A stretch of DNA of 64,000 nt. Origin: Arctopsyche grandis. Lineage: Eukaryota; Arthropoda; Insecta; Trichoptera; Hydropsychidae. A program made the position numbers and the translations under genes. The stretch spans positions 7,528,501 to 7,592,500 of the forward strand of contig NC_135365.1 in NCBI RefSeq assembly GCF_051622035.1. Direction: 5' to 3'. Shown in pieces: positions 16,420-29,137 of this stretch; the first letter of the stretch is position 1, and each line of letters starts with the position of its first letter. The notes below the pieces were generated by a model, which saw nothing but the letters and a program-made list of their open reading frames with translations, had not been told where the DNA came from and ran no database searches.

Positions 16420-19396
16420 TTATGTATTAAGTCTTGTCCATTTTTCACTCACGGCCCAAAGCCAACGTGCTAATTCAATATCTTTGGCCGATTCAGATGT
16501 TTCAGTAACCTTATAATCGCTGAAACAAAAAAAACGAACATTTAGTCAGATTCCACTACTGATGATGCAAATCTGCATCTAAAAAATTATAGATACCAAA
16601 TGTATTGTCCGGTGACGTTCGCCATATCTGGATCTAAAGCCGCATACAGAGATTGCTGTGCTCCAGCTTTCGCGTTCTTCACGAACGGCCAGAACAACGG
16701 TCTAAATAAAAATCCTGTAAAGCCCCTAGCGATAGCCATATGCCTTGTGATATCAGTGTCTACCAAACCAGGATGTACGGCATTGACTGTAACATTGGTA
16801 CCTGAAAACGGTCCATGTAAAGTATAAAGTACACATGCTAAATAATACAGTACTCAACAAAAGACTCGAGATGAAAGTTTTACCGAGTAATAAGGTGGAG
16901 AGGTGATTCATGAACAGCACGTTGGCTAGTTTGCTCTGATTGTAAGCTACAGCAGGATCGTACTCTTTGTCCAAATTAAGGTCTTCCTTGTTTATTGTAC
17001 CCTTCGAGTGAGCGGTGCTCGCCACAACCACTATACGACTCGGTGACGATTTCTATAACACATTTTCAAATTGGAAGCGTTACATTTTTCGGCATAAAAT
17101 CAGCTGATGGAATAAATCTGAATTACTGTGCAGTTTTAGATTTGGTAACTTGAGTCACAATAGTTAGAAACCATATCCAAATGAAAACACACGGTAAATC
17201 AGATTCGAACCACTGCGTTTATGGTGCTGCAGTAACTATATCACTCGTATATTAGCGAAAACAGAAAATGTTGTGGTCTACAATCTGGTTTAGAGTACCA
17301 AGAGAAGGTATACCAAATTTGATTGTCGAGTCATACCTATCTAACGCAAATTCAGTCATCCATGAAGAAGCATATTCTAACTTTTTACAGTCACAGCAGG
17401 AGTACCGCAAGGAAGCGTAATAGGACCTATCTTGTACCTGATTTATACTGTCGACATCCCAACAAGATAAGAAACATGTGTCGATGACACAGTGACAATG
17501 TCATCTAGCGAATCGCAAACAGAGACGGTTGAATACTTGCAGTGATGAAATCAACCGATGGTCCAAAGATTGGAAGATAAAACTGAACGAGCTCAAATCA
17601 ATCCATGTAATATTTACACTGCGACGAAATGACATCAACCATCAGAATTTCATCAATAGGGTGCGAATTCCACAAGCTAATTCAGCCAAATATTTAGGAC
17701 TGCACCTCGACTCAAGGTTTACGTGGAGGCATCATATCAAGAAAAAAATAGAGCATATCCGAATCAAATACAGAGAGATGTACTGGCTAATAGGAATACA
17801 CTCCAAATTAGACCAGCACTGCAAAAAATGAATATACCAGGCCATTATAAAACCAATATGGAATACAACTGTAGGGGTGCAGTAAGCCATCCAATATTGA
17901 ATATATACAAAGATACCCAAAATAATTTCTGAAAATCATCACCAATGTATATCGCTTTATGACGAATGCAGAGATATTCACAAGGACCTGAAAATACAGA
18001 CAATAAGAGAGGTGATCTGGGAATATACCAGGAAACACGAAGTGAGACTACGCTATCACCTTAATATAGAAGCCATACAGTTGCTAGAAGTAACTAACTG
18101 AGGTGCTTAAAAAGGAAAAAGCCTCACGCTTTGGTTTTCTGGATCTGAGAGATTCAGAAGACCAGTTCCCAATTCTTGGGGGACGAAGTATTGATTCCAT
18201 AGTGTCCGTACATAATCGGAAGAACAAAAATATCCTTGGTGATGATTTATCAGATTGATAAGATGGCACCAGAAGGAAAGATATTTGATTGAAATATATA
18301 TTGAAAACTGTAGCTTTACTGTATAGTCTGGTTTTTATTCTACCTTGAGCGTATCCAGGAGTAGATTGGTCAGCAGAAAGTGGCCCATGTGGTTGACGCC
18401 TAGTTGCATTTCGATACCTTCGGCAGTCACATCTTTCGGACATCTCATCACGCCCGCATTGTTAATCAGCACGTCCAGCCGGTCCTGTTCCATTTTGAAC
18501 ATACTGACAAATGTCCTGATAGACTCAAAGGAAGACAGATCCAAGGGTCTGCAATAGACGTACTTGTTTTTCGAATTGATTACGATGTCAGTGCGCACTT
18601 TTTCGCATTTTTCCATGTCCCTACATGCCATGTAAACCTAAAACAATTCGTTCCAATACATTTCACTAATTAAATATATTTTATTTTTATTTTTTATTAC
18701 ACACATACATCATATGTGCCATGACAGGAATTACCCCCAAGGCGACACATATGGTTAGATTCTTTTTGTAAATAAGTACTAACAATTTTTTCAAACATAA
18801 CAGTACATAGAATACAATAGACATCTATGAACAGTAAATAAATTTTTTTAAACACGGCAAATTTGTAAGAAATACATTATGTAAGTAGCATTTTATAAGA
18901 TTCAACAAATTCGAGATGCTAATAACTCGAATTTGCGAAAAACTGAGGGATAGGATACCGATTTATTGGATCCATCGCAACAATTATGCAAGAATAATCC
19001 GAAAAATTCTAACAGGAGACGGTCAATCTGAACTTTAATAACTAGAAGATCTCGCTAGCAGCGTATTTTGGCCGGGACTTGAACCCACGACCTCTCTAGT
19101 GGTACATATATACATTATCTCTACCTTGCCTCCTTTCGCAGCTAAATGCTTTGCTGTTTCTTTGCCGATTCCAGTATTAGCACCCGTCACTATGAAGACC
19201 TTGTTGTCAGCTCTAACATTTGTATCGAAAAATTTTCCGGATATTAAATCTCTGTGAACGATTTAAATCATACATGAGAATATATAATTGTTTTTCGATG
19301 CTTTAAATATGTCGGTGTTGCTTACTTGATGAGACATATGCCTCCGGCTGTGGCTCCCGCTATGCTGAAGAAGATGAACGTTTTCCGTCGAAACAT
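16420..19396 (-). CDS. Retinol-dehydrogenase-like short-chain dehydrogenase, six coding exons
   Basis: Exons 19396-19326, 19251-19125, 18637-18344, 17052-16884, 16801-16597 and 16519-16420 join in frame to 321 residues, the usual length of RDH11-14-type SDRs. An N-terminal hydrophobic segment (FIFFSIAGATAGGICLI, about 7-23) suggests membrane anchoring. The Rossmann motif TGANTGIG is at 46-53, ACRD follows strand 2, and NNAG is at 125-128. The catalytic Ser is in VVASTAH (about 176), and YNQSK gives Y201/K205, followed by HPGLVDTDI. ACRD with Arg after strand 2 is typical of NADP(H)-preferring members. Likely an all-trans-retinol/retinal or other lipid aldehyde oxidoreductase; the substrate cannot be read from sequence. 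A TTTACAG acceptor lies just before the ATG, so a non-coding 5' exon probably exists upstream. Confidence 0.93.
17185..17260 (-). mobile_element. tRNA-derived SINE fragment (B-box-like) in SDR intron 3
   Basis: On the minus strand the segment reads CGCAGTGGTTCGAATCTGA, a B-box/T-arm-like GGTTCGAATC. The A-box is not clear, so this is a fragment or a chance match. Confidence 0.35.
17260..18180 (+). pseudogene. Jockey-clade non-LTR retrotransposon fragment in SDR intron 3
   Basis: Conceptual translation gives TAGVPQGSVIGPILYLIYTVDIP then a degraded VDDT (FADDT) and WSKDWKIKLNELKS-HVIFTLRR...KYLGLHLDSRFTWRHHIKKK, the RT palm and thumb of jockey-like LINEs. The C-terminal region through the RRLKRKKP-like end is frameshifted (17830-18120). 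It lies antisense to the host gene. Internal stops make it dead. Confidence 0.85.
18990..19115 (-). mobile_element. tRNA-derived SINE fragment close to the SDR exon 2 donor
   Basis: On the minus strand it reads AGGTCGTGGGTTCAAGTCCC, a perfect tRNA T-arm/B-box (GGTTCAAGTCC). It lies within about 20 bp of the exon 2 donor (19125). It is not a complete tRNA cloverleaf, so I call a SINE fragment. Confidence 0.55.
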
Positions 19397-21580
19397 CTTT
19401 ACAAAGGATTATCTGTAAACATCATACGACGCGTTGAATTTATTTATTTAATAATTCAATATTTTTTAATGATATAATAAAACATCACACTAACATTCTT
19501 TTCGTGAAGTGTTAAATCTAAAATAAAATAAATTATTAATTCTATCGGTGAGGTGATAAATAAAATACAGCGTTAAATTTTGAATTAATTTATTGCATAG
19601 CAAAAGTAATATTGCTAGAGTATTATTTTTAAAAATATTGTTTTTACATTAAATGTCATTTTTTTTAAATCAATATATTATTTTATTATATTTTAAGCGA
19701 AAAAAAAAAAACTAGTTCGAAATTTGACTATCTAAAAACGAATATCATATTTAATACGATTTACGATTCGAAATTAAAATTATTACTTTTAATTGATGCA
19801 AAATATATCTTTGCATTTTTTTAAATTTTAATAAATGAGATCAAAGTTGAGCGAAGCTGTCGCGACGACAAACACTGTCAGACAGGTTTCGGGAGGCCAT
19901 AGGACCGCCCACTTTATATTTCCACTCGGCAACATTAGCGGTCTTATTTTTCACGATCATTTCGAAGTGGGAATCATTACGACAGCCTCGAACCATCTCG
20001 AGACATTGAAATTAAATTTGTTTAAAGCAAAGTGCTCAGTAAATTTTATTGAAATGAAAATTAACTGCATTGCAATTGAAAATTTAATTTAACTCCGATG
20101 TTAGAAATGTAAATTTTTCTATTAATTATTTAATATATTATAATTAAATCGTGATAAATGAAACGACAAATTTTTGTGACTAGATTTTAACATTTTCATT
20201 GAAAAATTGATCGACATTAATTTAGTTAATAATTTCATATAATCAAAAGATTACGTTTTTAATATAAAGAACATGAAAAAAAGAAACATATTCAAATAAA
20301 TAAAAACAAAGTACTTACGAACTAAAAAATTATACAATTTTTTTTTTAATTTCTTACATTATAAAAGGCAATTCCATAAAATGAGTATTTTAAGTTAGTT
20401 GCTGTTTCAATATATATAGTTACAATAATATGTATGCAGGCAGGAAGACAATTAACTTATGTAAGATTATAAATTGTTCATGATTTTAACGCGTCTTAAA
20501 GACTTTTGTAGAATTGCAATCGATGAAAAGAACCAAATACACTGACTTAATATTCCGTATAATAAGATGTATAAAAAGGCACTAATTAATGAGAAAATAA
20601 TTGATTAGACTTAAATTTGTACTAACAATAAGCAATTCGGAACGAAAAAACACAGGATTACTTACGTTTAGTAACGAAACACAATACAAGCGATTGTTCA
20701 TCTATCGTGATGCATAGAAATGAACGAGTTTGAAAACAATTCCTTATACTATACGTGTTAATAATAATATCATCGGTGGTAGAAATCTAAAGATCTATCT
20801 ATACTTTCATCTTATTATACATTTAATATAATAATATAAAAGGCTTAGGTATGTTATACGGACCATTCTATTACGGTATTGCTAAGCGTTCAATTTATAT
20901 TATATATACACTAGTTCAAAAGAAAAATCATTACATCTACGATATGGTGCATGTTTACGACGCACACACACTTTGCCGTTGAATATGTACTACTTTTTAG
21001 AGTCTAAAGACTGAATGAAACAATTTGATTGTTCACATTTATGAACGATCGACACATTTTGAGGCTCAGATCTCAAACGGTCAACGTCCAAATTAATTCA
21101 GTTCTAAACGGTTACTATAAATCTCAATTGAAAACTTCGGAAAGTTTGCAAATGTTATGTTAAACAGACTTTTCCATAATGAAAACATGACATATACATT
21201 GTAAGGTCTATTTATATTATCCGGCACTGCATCACTTCTATTCATATTATACAGCAGTGCACGTTTCGGCACGTTCAGACTTGTTTTGGCTGAGTGCAAG
21301 GCAAAATCAGCTTACATATATTACATACAAAACGATCTCGAAAACGCCACTAAAATCTCGATCATGGAACATCTGGCACCCGAAAATTCCATCCATCGAG
21401 AGTCACACATGCGAACTATCATACTAACGAAAACCAGATGTTCTGAATTCGCGATTTTAATGGCAACGAATATATGTAGTTTGCACGATCGCAATAATCC
21501 GTTTACCATACATTACAGAGCGCAACGATACGGCGCATTATTGCTTGCACAATACTGTCACAAGATGAAATTTCCAAAAA
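19397..21580. other. AT-rich intergenic DNA, no gene recognised
   Basis: Contains the likely non-coding 5' exon/acceptor of the SDR gene at 19397-19414 and long A/T-rich runs. No conserved protein found in any frame. Confidence 0.55.
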
Positions 21581-21585
21581 AAAAT

Positions 21586-21680
21586 CATACGCGCATGCGC
21601 ACTTTCGTTAGTAAGCGTGCACTCGCCACTGTGACGTCACGTCGTGCGTGAATATTTCCACAATGGCCGAAGAAAGCTGG
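21586..21680. promoter_or_regulatory. Promoter-like island: NRF1/Ewg palindrome plus CRE
   Basis: A perfect GCGCATGCGC (21591-21600), the NRF1/Erect-wing site, is followed 31 bp later by a perfect palindromic CRE TGACGTCA (21632-21639) and CpG-rich flanks in otherwise AT-rich DNA. An ATGGCC in good Kozak context (CACAATGGCCG) is at 21663 but its frame stops after 13 codons. The promoter could serve an unseen gene on plus or a distal 5' exon of the SDR gene on minus. Confidence 0.4.
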
Positions 21681-22499
21681 GTTTGCTTTGACACGTTACG
21701 TTGATATGTACTGCTATATAATATGAAAAGATCGTGTCAGCTACTGCTGTTCCGTCTACGCCACGTTCATATTACGGAACATATGAATGTGTCAAAGAAT
21801 ATTTTCGTACTGCTGTTTACGTGCAGTTGCCGGTCTGTGCTTTGCCAGTATAAACAGACCTTTAACATTGACCGGGTAATGTCTACGGCATTTTTATATG
21901 TTAAACATATGTATCTAACGATGCAAAACAAAAATAATCTCATTTTTGTATAGTGAACCTATGTATGTATGTATGTACATTAAAATAAATCATGACTAGA
22001 GTAATTACATTACATAATATTAAAATTACCTAAACGAAGCTATCTAAAGAGTACTATTAAAGAATCAGAACAGTGAATTTGGACGAGTTTAAACAACTGC
22101 ATATGTATGTGTCAAATGAAATGATGTGCGATGAAAGCTCGATATGAGCAATATTGAAACACTGCCGAGTTCAGCTTTTGGGGCCAAAGATGATGAAAGA
22201 TTGAGTACTCTCGGAGATTGTTTACGATATAAATTGGTCCCTTCGCTTGTGTTTCGTTAAGAGGATCCCCAAAGTACGTTTTTAGAAAGTTCATCAGCAA
22301 TTTTCAATACTGTTCGGTTAATAATATCGAGTTTTCGTTGCACGTATCGGTCAGTGTATAAAAAAAATTTAAATAATGATAATAATAATTATTTATATTT
22401 ACAATTTTTGTTATAGATTTATGTACATATGAGCGGAATTGATTTTGACTTGTATTTGATCATTCAGCCGTTAAAATATTCCCGTTTTACTGACCGGAG

Positions 22500-22935
22500 A
22501 AAAAATATTCGCTCAATTTGTCTTGCCAGTGAAGATGTACGGATGCGAAACTTGGACATTGAACGCAAGAATGCCGGATAAGGTTCAGTGCACTCAAAGA
22601 AATATGAAACGCTGTATGCTTGGCATAAAATGGAGAGATAGAAAACGGAATACGTAGGGGAGAAGTATGACAAAGGTGGTTGATGTTATGGTGAGAGTAA
22701 ACAGATTGAAAAGGCAATGGGGTGGGTCACGTAGCTAGAGGAAAAAGATAAGTGCTCGAATGGTACCCAATAAAATGTAAAAGGGTGCAAGAAAGGCCAC
22801 AGGGTTTGATGAAATAAAAAAAAAAGTGATTGATGAGAAGAATGAGAGTTGTCTAAAACAGAGACGAATGGAAGTGTGTTGGAGAGGCATTCATCCAGCA
22901 GTGGATGAGGAATGGCTGTAAATGATGATGATTTA
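22500..22935 (+). pseudogene. RTE-like non-LTR retrotransposon 3' fragment
   Basis: Reads LPVKMYGCETWTLNARMPDKVQ-TQRNMKRCMLGIKWRDRKRN, then frameshifted pieces (TKVVDVMVRV-RLKRQW, KKVIDEKNESCLKQRRMEVCWRGIHPA) and a GATGATGAT tail. YG-E-W-L followed by ML-I--RDR and a short tandem 3' tail is typical of RTE/BovB-type elements. A related fragment lies at 58130-58500. Confidence 0.75.
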
Positions 22936-23555
22936 TAATATTAATCTTTAGAAATAAGAAATCACTATAAAAGTGGCAAGGCATTAATACTGTCAATTTT
23001 AATATGAAGATTAAATCTACATACATATATGTATGTATGTATATATTCTTTCCAGACAATCGATATTTTGATATTAAATATAATACTGACCAAGAAAAAT
23101 GACGATTTATAGTTTTAATGTTGGGATTTTTATTATAATTAGTGACCAGATTGAATGAAATACTGTATTAATTAAATATACATATGTAGATTTTACATAT
23201 TTTGATATGGTCAAAATTAATAAAATAATAATGACCGGAAATTCAAAATGATTAAAATTAGGTATTCATTGCGCTGAATATGTAATGATAAATTAAGTCA
23301 TGTTAAATTATACCGACCGGTGTGTAAAAATACTGACCGAACAGATACAAGTCATTGAATTTGATGGCGTGATCAATAATTTTAATGCACAAATGGTTCA
23401 TTAAAAATATAACTTTTCAGAATCAAAGCACCTACGAGAAAGCTTTCTACAAAATATGTGCTATCAAAACTATTTTTATCATTATCATTATAAATATATA
23501 TATATAATAAGTAAAGCTTCTTTCAAATATGTATTTATTTCATTTTGAATGATTG

Positions 23556-23558
23556 AGT

Positions 23559-23616
<58 letters not shown>
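23556..23616. repeat. (GT)n microsatellite
   Basis: About 30 GT units. The Cys-Val repeat frame across it is an artefact. Confidence 0.95.
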
Positions 23617-23618
<2 letters not shown>

Positions 23619-23619
23619 G

Positions 23620-26600
23620 TGTGTGAGTGAGAAAACATTGATATTTATAATTCAAAATTATGTACTTTTTGATCCCGTGTTTGTAATATATACAATATAT
23701 ATGTATATATACATATGCAATTTTAAATTAACCTACAAACGAGTTTGATAAAAAATGGTGCTTTCATAAATCCGACTCGAGTATCGTATACGATACTCTG
23801 ATTATAAATTTAACATTACATATCCTTTCATACGAATGATACATAATATGTATTTGCGAGTATGAAATGTGCATAAATTACATGTGATTTTATTTACAAA
23901 AGTAATGCAATCAATTACTAATGACTTGATGAAAATAAATATTTACAACTATTGACATATTCTTCGATTAAAACTTATAACAAACGAAACAGACTAGACT
24001 GTATAGTATGAAGCTAAAAGAAAAACAAAGATATCACTATTGATAAAAATACTACAATAGTCAAAACTACCGAGGAACTTACAAAATTCTCCGACATGCG
24101 GGAGATTTATTTTTAAATTTATTTATTTAAACGACAGCGTGTTTATGATAATACAGTCTATCTATACAATTGAATCGTGGTGCATTCAATATCCTTTGGT
24201 CATAACCACAGTGTGGAAATATGGTTTGATTATGTGCTCGTTTAATTGTTATTACATACAATAATAATAATAATATTATCCTTAATATAATTATTTTTAA
24301 TTGTCTTCACTTAAAAATAGTCGTGGAATGTATTATTATATAAATAAAATCACACAAAATAGGAACCTAAGCGAGTAAAATATCAAACGTATCAAATACG
24401 ATTAAACAAACAACCGATTAATACATATGAAGTGTGATTAAAAAAAGATACAGCATAAAAAGTGGAAGACGGCTATTAATTCAAATGAAATTGTTGCGAT
24501 ATTTTGTGGTCGTTACTCAAAAGTGTAGGAAGATTTCAAGGATATGTGTAGAATCGTACAAAAGTCATATATATCATCATGGTGAAGAATCTACAGTCAA
24601 GAAATACACTAAAACGGAAGAATTCATTAAAAATGTAGTATAATTCATGCGGATTAGACCAAACAGTGTTAAGTATATGGCAAGGGCAAGTGCCCCATAC
24701 ACAGTTAGCCAATTCCCACTCAGACCAAACACACTATGCACTGCACGCCCCTCAACCGCACACTCTGCACTACACATTCGTTAACCACACACTCTGCACG
24801 TTCAAAACCAAATCCTACATATGTACATTCGTATCAAGACGGCATCTGATGGTCTCAAAACGGTAAAAATGATTTGTTCAAATTTGAAACACCTACCATT
24901 TTTTTAATCACACCTCAATGTTGACTATAATTTTTTTTTTACTTCCGTACTCTTTCAAAAGAGAAGGAAATCTAGATAAAAAATCAGTATAGGATACAAA
25001 TATTCACATTTATAAACATATCCACCATATGTGGAAGTAGTTTTGCCTAATGGGACCAACCTGTAACAGTAAAATTTTGATAAGTGAAACTTTTATTTGT
25101 ATTGTAAAATGTATCAGTACGTTTTAAAATATAAAACAAAATACGTACTGCTATATTAATTGAAGTCAGTTATTTTAATAAATACTCACACAGACTGTTT
25201 GACTATGTTGTATATTCAAAAGCTATCTATTAATACTACGTTAATGAAAGCGGATTCAATTCCATTCGACCTATTTCCATAAAAGTATTTTCAACCTCAT
25301 TTTGTCCTACTTTTAAATATAGACAAAGACAGTACATATAAATATTGTACGACATACAAAAGTATTATAATGGGTATTAAAAAAACCGACATTGAGACGG
25401 TGAGAAGAAAATTTAACATAATTTTGTCTAATAGAACTAACGTACATGAGTATTCATTTTGAGTAACACAACTATATAAATCTTTTTTGCACAATAAGTG
25501 GTTAGCTTTGGGTATGATTGAAATCGATCAATTATTCAAATTTATATGGAAACAACCAAATCAAGCTGGATGGAGTAGATTCTTGGGATTTCTGAAGAAA
25601 GGCTACTGACAAAAAGGTAAAAGAACGGCAGGAAGACTCAATATGTGAACACTGAAAGCATGTTCCAGTAGCAACAGAAGATGGGTCTCCGATCCGATAT
25701 TAAATAAGAGGATTGATGGAGTTTTAGAACCATTTATCTTGAATCAGCATCCTAAACTACACTGAATAACAAAAAAAATTACTAGAGCGGAGACTAATCA
25801 ATTTTGACTAAGTTTGATCCACTGAATTTAAATATAATAATGATTTTTTCGGTTCGCTCTCGTTTATGAAATACGAGTTTAAATTTTTTCGCTTTTGCGA
25901 GCAATTAAATCAAAATCTAATATTGCTGTGTATTGAATATTCAGATTTTTTTTATATATAGATTGTGATTTTCTATTGCTTTTAAATTCTTATAATTCAC
26001 TATTTAGCTAATTTTAGAAGTCAAAAATATATATATTTTTTTACAATTTTTTTCCGTGCTATTGTGCGTTTATTTGGCTACTTATTTATGTCGTCATATT
26101 TTTAAGGATTAGCTTTCTATTTAAATTTTTTCTATCTAAATGCTGTTGTTGAAGCATTTTTATGACAGTTTTAGTAAAGTGGCAGTATAATTATAATAAA
26201 ATATTATGGTACGGTTCGTCAATACTTTTAAGTCAAAATATTTTGCCGATTCCCGATTCCTATATCAGTTCCAATTCCTGATTCCGATTTCAGTTGCGAT
26301 TGCGATTACAGTTCCAATCCAGCCACCCGGGTAGACCCGCAGACCGAGCGGTAATATTTAGTAATGTTCAGTTTATTTAAAAAAATTTGCAATTCAACTC
26401 ATTTAATAGAGAATTATGTCTATTAATTGAATTTGTTTTTGTTACTTTTAATTTATTTTATTGAATAATTTAATATGCCATAACTCATCAGGCTTATCAC
26501 TAGTATAATATAATAATGTAATTATTTGGGAAATGCGTTTTCGATTTTTATCGATATTGTTTGATAATGGCGTACTGTCACTTTACTAAAACTGTTTGCT

Positions 26601-27110
26601 GTAGTGTGTATATATATTTAATGCTCGGATGCGTCCATATAACCAACAAGTACCATTTTTTAAACGCTCATATCTCATAAAAGAGACCGAACCGTCAAAA
26701 ATCATTATCATATTCGAATTCAGTAAGTCAAACGTTTTTTTGTTGCCCAGTATAAAGAAAATAACAGAATCTATAAGGATTATAAAATTATTAAATAAAA
26801 TATTTGAATTTAAACAAAATATTCATTATATATACACATTTGTTATATGGATCATTATATATATGTACAAAAAAATGCATGAATTTCTACAACCAAAAAG
26901 TTACTCGTATGGGTTGGTTCCATTATGTAAAACTAAATCTAATTACAAACGATTCTTCAATAAGGGTCTGTGATTATGAGCTACAATATCGAATTGGTAA
27001 TTTTTTCCCTAACTAAGAAGCCCCAAAAATTCAATAAAATTTGTAGGAAGTGTACACTTGAGCATGTTACATCTAGAATATATAATACAAACGGGTGACT
27101 GACTCAGTCA
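23620..27110. other. AT-rich intergenic DNA, no gene recognised
   Basis: A possible RTE scrap is at 25600-25740 (AGRLN, RWVSDP-like pieces). A GATTCC/GTTCC-type minisatellite lies at 26250-26325. No conserved exons seen. Confidence 0.5.
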
Positions 27111-27121
27111 CGCATTAACTA

Positions 27122-29137
27122 TTAACTCGATATCTTCGTCTGCAGGGAGCCGCTGACGCTGCTCTGCAATGACTTCCGGCACCCGTCTGCCGACGACAGT
27201 GGCTTGGACACACCCAACCTCACCGCGCCCAGTGGTGCACTCTTCAGAGCGTACACGGCCTGATCCAGAGTCACGTTCCTGATACTCGTTCCGTTGACGG
27301 ACAACAACCTATCTCCGGGAGCGACGTGGCCGTACTTCTCGGCAGCACCGCCTGGGACCAAACTACGAACGACTATCACCGTCCCCTCCGGATCGACTGG
27401 ATCCTGATAGTCGAGTATCGAAAAACCGAGCCCTTGCTCCCCCTTCGGCAGCTCTACAAACACCTCATCCTCATTCCACATTGCCAAATTCGAAACACAC
27501 TCCAACGAGTGCGATTTCTTAGACACGGAATGATCGGTAAGTGTTGCTGTACTCGACGTATTGATAGACCCGTCCGAATGGGATTTAATCAAGCCGGCTA
27601 TATTGTGCAAACTTCCCGATATAATTTTACGCGTTTCAAAGCCCTCTCGGTCCTGAGACATGTTTATGATCGGTCTCGGGCCCATATCAATAGAGCTCCT
27701 AGCGCATACGAGCCGTACTTTCGACGGTAGCTCTTTTAAAATCGACACCACTTCCGTATGCATCAAACCGTGTAAGCAATGATCGTTGACTTGGAGCAGT
27801 TCGTCTCCGGCTTTAAGAGCGCCATGTAATCCTACAGGTCCTTGCGGTAGTACCGATCTTATATAATGATGTGGTCTCAACTCCTGTCCGCCTTCTACGT
27901 CGACGGTGCCTTCGAGACTGATTCCGAGCCCAGAAAGTTTGTTAATATCAGCTATTATAATATCTTTATCAGTTCCGATGTGTTCACCCCACTTCTCCTG
28001 GTAAGAAGACGTGTCTAAAAGGGCGTCCAATTCTTTTTCGATTATTTCCGGGCACGGTTCGTCCAATTCGTCAGGTTCTAATATAGTCGAATCTATCGTC
28101 GTATGCGACTCCGGTTCGTTATCAATACCGTTGCTTTCAGCATTATCGGTGAGGACTTGAAACCACGACAGAGTCGTTACAGACGGCGACGGCGGAGACG
28201 GAGGCGAATCGTCTTTCCACAGAGCCATCTGTAAATGTTCATACTTTGGTCCGCGCAAAAACCTTTCCAATACTAACGTGACTGATATATCAGTGTTCCG
28301 TAATACTTCGACGGCCTCGTGATTCGTCCTCCCCATTAAAGACTCGCCGTCGACGTTAACGATACGATCGTTGACTTTAATCTTGCCGCTAAATTCGGCG
28401 GCACTGCCTTCGATGATGCTTTTGACGAATATTCCAGACAGTTCTTCCTTTTCGCAGACGTACCCGGCGACGGTGACGCCGAGCCCGTATACGTTTTTGT
28501 TAAGTACGACTGTGATGACTTCCATTTCTGGCGGGGACGGTAGTTTGGGGATCATTTCAACGGGTACAGATACGGTAATTATGGGTGAGGTTGGTTTTAT
28601 GCTGATGGGAAGTTCGCCGATTTGTATCGGGTTCCTTCCGACGACGTCTACGAATGCGGTGGCTATTGGGTATACGACAGCGGGTGCGTCTTGATGTTCA
28701 TTGTTGAGGCGTTCTTCGTAGCATTGAGGTATTGCATTGTAAGTGTCGTTATAGCCGTTCTCGATTAGGTGGAGGTCTAGGAGTTCGGGGTCTGATATAA
28801 CTTTGGTGGGTACGATTGGGGCCCGGTTGGCTAGCGCTGAGAAGTCTGTGGAGGTGGGTTCTATGGGTCTGGCGACTAGGAGGCGGACCTGGTCTCCGGA
28901 TTGGCGGAGCACGGAGGCGACTTGGTCGGAGGTGAAGCCTCGGAGGTTGACGGCCCCCACTTGGAGGATGTGGTCGCCGGAGAGGAGGCGGCCGTCGCGG
29001 TCCGCGGCGCTGCCCGGGATCACGTATTTGATCACCACTCCGGTGCTCTTGCCGCCGACTATGTTGAAGCCGAGGCCGTTGCCTTCGTTGGCCAGGTCGA
29101 TCACCTCGACCTGAGACCACTCGCTGGTGAGGACCAT
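27122..29137 (-). CDS. Patj: Patj (Pals1-associated tight junction protein), four PDZ domains, single exon
   Basis: 671 residues in one uninterrupted frame. PDZ1 8-92 (GLGF 21-24), PDZ2 204-294 (GLGV, then EELSGIFVKS), PDZ3 391-481 (GLGISLEGTVDVEGG and RPHHYIRSVLP), PDZ4 558-648 (GLGFSILDYQDP). The PDZ order, spacing and these signature blocks match insect Patj, the scaffold of the apical Crumbs-Stardust complex. The N-terminal L27 domain that fly Patj uses to bind Stardust is absent. The ATG at 29137 has a good Kozak context (GCCATGG), and an in-frame TGA lies 24 codons upstream (29207-29209). Either an isoform lacking L27 starts here or a 5' exon with L27 splices just before the ATG (GGTCAG|CC, without a pyrimidine tract). 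The 5' half is very GC-rich (28.8-29.3 kb). No typical AATAAA is seen close downstream. Confidence 0.93.
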   Translation of the reverse strand: MVLTSEWSQVEVIDLANEGNGLGFNIVGGKSTGVVIKYVIPGSAADRDGRLLSGDHILQVGAVNLRGFTSDQVASVLRQSGDQVRLLVARPIEPTSTDFSALANRAPIVPTKVISDPELLDLHLIENGYNDTYNAIPQCYEERLNNEHQDAPAVVYPIATAFVDVVGRNPIQIGELPISIKPTSPIITVSVPVEMIPKLPSPPEMEVITVVLNKNVYGLGVTVAGYVCEKEELSGIFVKSIIEGSAAEFSGKIKVNDRIVNVDGESLMGRTNHEAVEVLRNTDISVTLVLERFLRGPKYEHLQMALWKDDSPPSPPSPSVTTLSWFQVLTDNAESNGIDNEPESHTTIDSTILEPDELDEPCPEIIEKELDALLDTSSYQEKWGEHIGTDKDIIIADINKLSGLGISLEGTVDVEGGQELRPHHYIRSVLPQGPVGLHGALKAGDELLQVNDHCLHGLMHTEVVSILKELPSKVRLVCARSSIDMGPRPIINMSQDREGFETRKIISGSLHNIAGLIKSHSDGSINTSSTATLTDHSVSKKSHSLECVSNLAMWNEDEVFVELPKGEQGLGFSILDYQDPVDPEGTVIVVRSLVPGGAAEKYGHVAPGDRLLSVNGTSIRNVTLDQAVYALKSAPLGAVRLGVSKPLSSADGCRKSLQSSVSGSLQTKISS

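Noticed and set aside
21286-21651. 121-codon plus-strand frame
   Set aside because: No recognisable domain or splice context and odd composition; probably chance.
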